Source: Sediminibacterium goheungense (GTDB lineage Bacteria; Bacteroidota; Bacteroidia; Chitinophagales; Chitinophagaceae). Taken from it: DNA of 64,000 bases. How positions within the stretch are numbered: the first letter of the stretch is position 1; the number at the start of each line of letters is the position of its first letter. Positions 60,943 to 64,000 of the stretch are shown in pieces. The DNA lies in the NCBI RefSeq assembly GCF_004361915.1, contig NZ_SNWP01000016.1, positions 1 to 64,000 of the forward strand, read 5' to 3'. The notes under the pieces were generated by a model. That model worked only from the letters and a program-made list of their open reading frames with translations, had not been told where the DNA came from and searched no databases. The position numbers and the translations under genes were made by a program.

Positions 60943-61890
60943 ATGAAGAAATGGTTCTTTTGGATGCTGTTCCTTGTAACCGGTTCAGCAGCTTTTTCTC
61001 AGGATATAGTTGTCAACAAACTTCGTAGTGAAACATCGAGAACGATTAAAAAGGAGGCGGATACCAGCCGTTGGACCTGGAAAAGGGGGGGATTACTCAG
61101 TGCCAACCTTTCACAGGGGTCTTTGAGTAACTGGGCAGCCGGGGGTGATAATTTTTCACTGGCGGTTAGTTCCTATTTCAATTTTTTCTATTTTTTTAAA
61201 AAGGGAAAGCATAACTGGGACAATAATTTCGATATGAACCTGGGGTATGTACAAACGACCAGTTTGGGTGGACGTAAGAATGATGACCGTTTTGATTTTC
61301 TGAGTAAGTATGGTTATAAGATGGATAGTACCGGTAAGATTTTTCTTTCCAGCCTGTTCAATTTCCGTTCACAGTGGTTTGATGGTTATACTTTTTCGGG
61401 TGGCGTACCTTCTTTTGCTTCTTCGTTTTTATCGCCTGCTTATATTATTCTATCAGTAGGTTTTGATTACAAACCCAACGATAAGCTTTCTGTCTTTGTT
61501 TCGCCGTTAACATCCAGGCTGACCGTTGTTGCCAATAATAAATTATCTGCGCAGGGTAAATACGGGGTGCCTGCCGGTAAAAACTCTGTGAATGAGATAG
61601 GTACTTTTGCAACCGTTAACTACAATAATACGATCGCCAAAAATGTTACCTATAAAGCAAGGCTTGATATATTTTCTAATTATAACAACAGGGCGCAGAA
61701 CATAGACTTCTTTATGACCAACCTGTTTTCTTTCAAGATCAATAAATTCTTCTCAGCTACTTATAGTCTCGATCTCATTTATGATGATGATGTTCGTCTG
61801 TTCGGCCCAAATAAAACATCCCCTGGCCTGCAAACCAAAAGCCTGATCGGTATTGGTTTTCTGAAACCTTTGAATGTGAGGAAAGGATGA
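60943..61890 (+). CDS. DUF3078 outer-membrane-type protein
   Basis: A 315-residue protein from ATG 60943 with signal peptide MKKWFFWMLFLVTGSAAFSQ. WKRGGLLSANLSQGSLSNWAAGGDNFSLAVSSYFNFF is the conserved N-terminal DUF3078 motif, starting near residue 46. The rest alternates aromatic amphipathic strands typical of a beta-barrel, ending SLIGIGFLKPLNVRKG. It is presumed to be an outer membrane protein of unknown role. Confidence 0.88.
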   Translation: MKKWFFWMLFLVTGSAAFSQDIVVNKLRSETSRTIKKEADTSRWTWKRGGLLSANLSQGSLSNWAAGGDNFSLAVSSYFNFFYFFKKGKHNWDNNFDMNLGYVQTTSLGGRKNDDRFDFLSKYGYKMDSTGKIFLSSLFNFRSQWFDGYTFSGGVPSFASSFLSPAYIILSVGFDYKPNDKLSVFVSPLTSRLTVVANNKLSAQGKYGVPAGKNSVNEIGTFATVNYNNTIAKNVTYKARLDIFSNYNNRAQNIDFFMTNLFSFKINKFFSATYSLDLIYDDDVRLFGPNKTSPGLQTKSLIGIGFLKPLNVRKG

Positions 61891-61911
61891 TCAAATGCCT
61901 GATGGAGGATC

Positions 61912-61972
61912 GCTGATGTCTGATTTGTATTGTATTGCAGATGACTTATTCAATCAGAAATCAGACATCAGC
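61912..61972. repeat. Inverted repeat GCTGATGTCTGATTT
   Basis: GCTGATGTCTGATTT (61912-61926) and its exact complement AAATCAGACATCAGC (61958-61972) are separated by 31 bases, between two convergent genes. The arm contains the same GATGTCTGA/GATGTCAGA heptamer seen near 50.1 and 59.3 kb. It may serve as a terminator for either gene. Confidence 0.9.
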
Positions 61973-61981
61973 GTTCAGAAA

Positions 61982-63100
61982 TTATGCTTTTACCTTCAAC
62001 AGATGCTTTATTTTGTTTGCTTTGTGAGTGAGGTCCTGGTAGTCTTTGTGCATAATGGTTACATGGCCCATTTTTCGGCCGGGCTTGGTTTGTAGTTTGC
62101 CGTATAGGTGCACAAACACATTATCCATCTTCAATACCTCTTCCAGGTTTTCATAGCTTGCATTACCTGAATATCCTTCGGCACCCAGCAGGTTTACAAT
62201 TGCGGATGGAAGAATGGCATCAGGGTTGCCCAGTGGGTAGCCGAGCATGATGCGCCATAACATATCATACTGGCTTGAATAATTGGCTTCAATGGTATGA
62301 TGGCCGCTGTTATGAACCCTTGGAGCCGTTTCATTAACCAGCACTTCTTCATTTTTATCGACAAAAAGTTCAACCGCAAAAAGCCCCGGACTTTGTAGTG
62401 CTTTTACAACCCGTAAAGCGATGGCTTCCGCTTTCCACAATACTTTTTCCGGTAAATGTGCAGGACTGATCTGGTAATCTAACAGATTCAACAACGGATC
62501 AAATACCATTTCAGCAGGCGGATAGAGGGTCGTTTCTCCTTTTTCATTCATCGCCACAATCATGGCAATTTCTTTCTCTATCGGCACCATTTTCTCCAGA
62601 ACAGCTGGGGCATCAAAGCCTTTACTGATATCCTGCTCATCTTTTATTACCTGAACCCCTTTGCCATCATAACCACCTTGCCCGACTTTATGTACGGCAG
62701 GAAGAAAACCATGGTGCTGGGTCAATTCTGCCAATGTTTCGGTGATGATAAAGTCGGAGGTAGGAATATCATGATCCTGATAAAACTGTTTCTGCAGTAT
62801 TTTATTCTTGATGGTTCTGATAGCAGATGGTTTGGGGATCACTCTTACACCCTCTGCTTCGAGTTTTTCAAGTGCATCCACATTCACTGCTTCAATTTCA
62901 ATGGTAAGTACATCCAGTCCTTTTCCAAACTGATACACCGTATCAAAATCGTTGATATTGCCTTTTACAAAATGATGGCATAAATGAGCCGCCGGGCAAT
63001 TGGGGTCGTTTTCGAGAACGTATGTTTCTACTGTATAATTGGCTGCAGCCTGTAATAACATTCTGCCTAACTGTCCACCACCTAAAATGCCTGCTTTCAT
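61982..63100 (-). CDS. purK: 5-(carboxyamino)imidazole ribonucleotide synthase
   Basis: ATP-grasp enzyme of purine synthesis converting AIR, bicarbonate and ATP to N5-CAIR. It has 372 residues from ATG 63100; an upstream codon at 63121 adds seven residues. KAGILGGGQLGRML is the N-terminal signature. KVGQGGYDGKGVQVI is the ATP-grasp loop, FAVELFVDKNEEVLVNETAPRVHNSGHHTIEA the metal-binding Glu/Asn site, and GKLQTKPGRKMGHVTI the C-terminal motif. Confidence 0.95.
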   Translation of the reverse strand: MKAGILGGGQLGRMLLQAAANYTVETYVLENDPNCPAAHLCHHFVKGNINDFDTVYQFGKGLDVLTIEIEAVNVDALEKLEAEGVRVIPKPSAIRTIKNKILQKQFYQDHDIPTSDFIITETLAELTQHHGFLPAVHKVGQGGYDGKGVQVIKDEQDISKGFDAPAVLEKMVPIEKEIAMIVAMNEKGETTLYPPAEMVFDPLLNLLDYQISPAHLPEKVLWKAEAIALRVVKALQSPGLFAVELFVDKNEEVLVNETAPRVHNSGHHTIEANYSSQYDMLWRIMLGYPLGNPDAILPSAIVNLLGAEGYSGNASYENLEEVLKMDNVFVHLYGKLQTKPGRKMGHVTIMHKDYQDLTHKANKIKHLLKVKA

Positions 63101-63158
63101 AAATGATTGAATGGGCAGCAAATATAGTTGATCCGTTTGAAGACTGAAACGGAGGTGT

Positions 63159-63545
63159 TTATACTGTTTTTGTGATGGCCCTTACTTCATAGGAATTGTC
63201 TTCCAGTGAAATTTTCGCTTCCAGATCAAGTGGAGGAAACTGCATCAGAAAATATTCGCCATACTCTACCCATTTCATAGGTATGATTTGCGATAATTCA
63301 TCAAAAAAATTGTAATAAGATGCACCTTCTTTAATGGCAGGTGTTTGTTGAGTAGCCGGAATGTTTTTTTTTTCTGTAAGCGCCTGAAATATTTGTGGTA
63401 CCCATATTGGCACATAATTTTCATCATCAAGACCGTTACCTTCCAGTATGTCTTCCAGATCAACGATCATTTCTGCAGTTGCATTTTTTCCGGTGATGGC
63501 CAGTACAAGTTGTTTCAGCGTATATAATAAGAGAGGCTCAGACAT
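63159..63545 (-). CDS. Hypothetical protein, 128 residues
   Basis: No recognisable family. The protein is acidic and helical at the N terminus (LLLYTLKQLVLAITGKNATAEMIVDLEDILEG), with a Trp/Tyr-containing middle (YYNFFDELSQIIPMKWVEYGEYFLMQFPPLDLE). It has no signal peptide or membrane segment. It lies 58 bp before purK and 27 bp after the truncated gene at the window edge, all on the minus strand, so the three may be one transcript. Confidence 0.7.
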   Translation of the reverse strand: MSEPLLLYTLKQLVLAITGKNATAEMIVDLEDILEGNGLDDENYVPIWVPQIFQALTEKKNIPATQQTPAIKEGASYYNFFDELSQIIPMKWVEYGEYFLMQFPPLDLEAKISLEDNSYEVRAITKTV

Positions 63546-63572
63546 AATGTAGTTTAATGCTGTGGAATTTTT

Positions 63573-64000
63573 TTAGTTGTCAGTAGCACCAGGTTTGGCG
63601 GCACTGGGGAACATGGTTACTATTTCATCATATGCCGGCGGATTTTTTAATACGATTACCACCCAGTCTACGGTGCTGCTTACTACAGCGGGAGGCACTT
63701 TGGTTTTATCGAGTGAATAGGAAATGCCTGCTTTGGCTGTATTGTAAGCAAGTGTTAAGCGGGCTTTTTTTCCGCCTTTCTTACCGGTTTTATCTGAAAC
63801 GCCGGGTTTTGCTGCATCAACCATTGCCAAAGCTACGGCATTCGTCATGATAGCTGAAGAAGCAAATTTGCTGGAAGCATCAGGAATATCAGCAACCCTT
63901 CCTGAGGGGGCAGTTCCTGTTTCAAGTCGTACTTTGTGTTGCAGTTCTGTAGTTTGCCATCCATGATCACCATAGCCATGTCCGCCATCTGCATCATAGG
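63573..64000 (-). CDS. Hypothetical protein, truncated by the window edge
   Basis: The reading frame is open from the right edge to the stop at 63573; about 142 codons are visible and the start is outside the window. A Met at 63848 is internal, not the start. Visible sequence begins YDADGGHGYGDHGWQ, then a Lys/Gly segment (DKTGKKGGKKARL) and ends FPSAAKPGATDN. The part SISYSLDKTKVPPAV-like (GISYSLDKTKVPPAVVSSTVDW) suggests a beta-rich C-terminal domain. No family recognised. Confidence 0.7.
   Translation of the reverse strand, partial: YDADGGHGYGDHGWQTTELQHKVRLETGTAPSGRVADIPDASSKFASSAIMTNAVALAMVDAAKPGVSDKTGKKGGKKARLTLAYNTAKAGISYSLDKTKVPPAVVSSTVDWVVIVLKNPPAYDEIVTMFPSAAKPGATDN

Overview
The window looks like chromosomal DNA of a Bacteroidota bacterium, most likely the Chitinophagaceae or a near relative. 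The evidence is the gene content: a NagB-PIG-L fusion, a GAF histidine kinase, DUF3078, DUF2911 and DUF1573 proteins, an ECF sigma/anti-sigma pair with SusC-like motifs, a CarboxypepD_reg-type TonB receptor, a 300-residue NusB, a PafA-type phosphatase and an alpha-oxoamine synthase. Several promoters fit the Bacteroidota pattern TTG-N(18-20)-TAnnTTTG, and Shine-Dalgarno sequences are largely absent. This placement is inference from gene content; no rRNA is present.

Layout. 1-3.0 kb: a perfect ATTGACC heptamer array, an M28 peptidase, then tRNA-Arg(ACG) followed by a near-identical 454-bp tandem duplication in which each unit carries a small GIY-YIG nuclease gene and a tRNA-Arg-like copy whose D- and T-arms are replaced by GC-rich palindromes. 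3-8.5 kb: SDR, PhyH-type dioxygenase, BamA-like barrel, PAP2-related membrane protein, nagB fusion. 8.7-15.6 kb: CocE-type hydrolase, pfkA-pyk, an RmlD-like reductase and two YhhN proteins. 15.7-23.5 kb: groES-groEL, a lipoprotein truncated hemoglobin, nusB/DUF1573/yajC, and coaE-cupin-ABM-histidine kinase. 23.5-32.6 kb: a second 14-copy ATTGACC array, PafA-type phosphatase, serine palmitoyltransferase-like enzyme, DUF2911, anti-sigma/ECF sigma divergent from a vWA protein, and xerD.

33-44.4 kb: metabolic and housekeeping genes (YkgJ, LigB, yraN, manA, Dph6-like, rnhA-phzF, a carboxylase beta subunit), then a siderophore-type TonB receptor with a PepSY membrane protein, probably iron uptake. 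44.5-53.4 kb: a minimal ABC pair, GMC oxidoreductase, malQ, an enolase-superfamily epimerase, trmH and a TlpA-like protein. 53.4-64 kb, mostly minus strand: thioredoxin-like, yihY, mltG, secG, a TPR-like protein, lptE, a sigma-54 activator and miaB (an envelope/secretion cluster), then DUF3078, purK and two unrecognised genes, the last running off the edge.

The most unusual material is non-coding. The window is studded with 7-nt-period repeats of differing sequence (ATTGACC, ATGGCTA, GGAATAA, GATGTCA, GTGAATG and others). They lie at or just after stop codons and often form long inverted repeats. A related 8-nt-period repeat lies directly upstream of three minus-strand genes, including inside the groES-groEL operon. 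Short GC palindromes (TCCGCC..GGCGGA) supply the rnhA stop codon and fill the loops of the tRNA-like copies. The GIY-YIG/tRNA-Arg tandem cassette is the best candidate for an undescribed mobile system.
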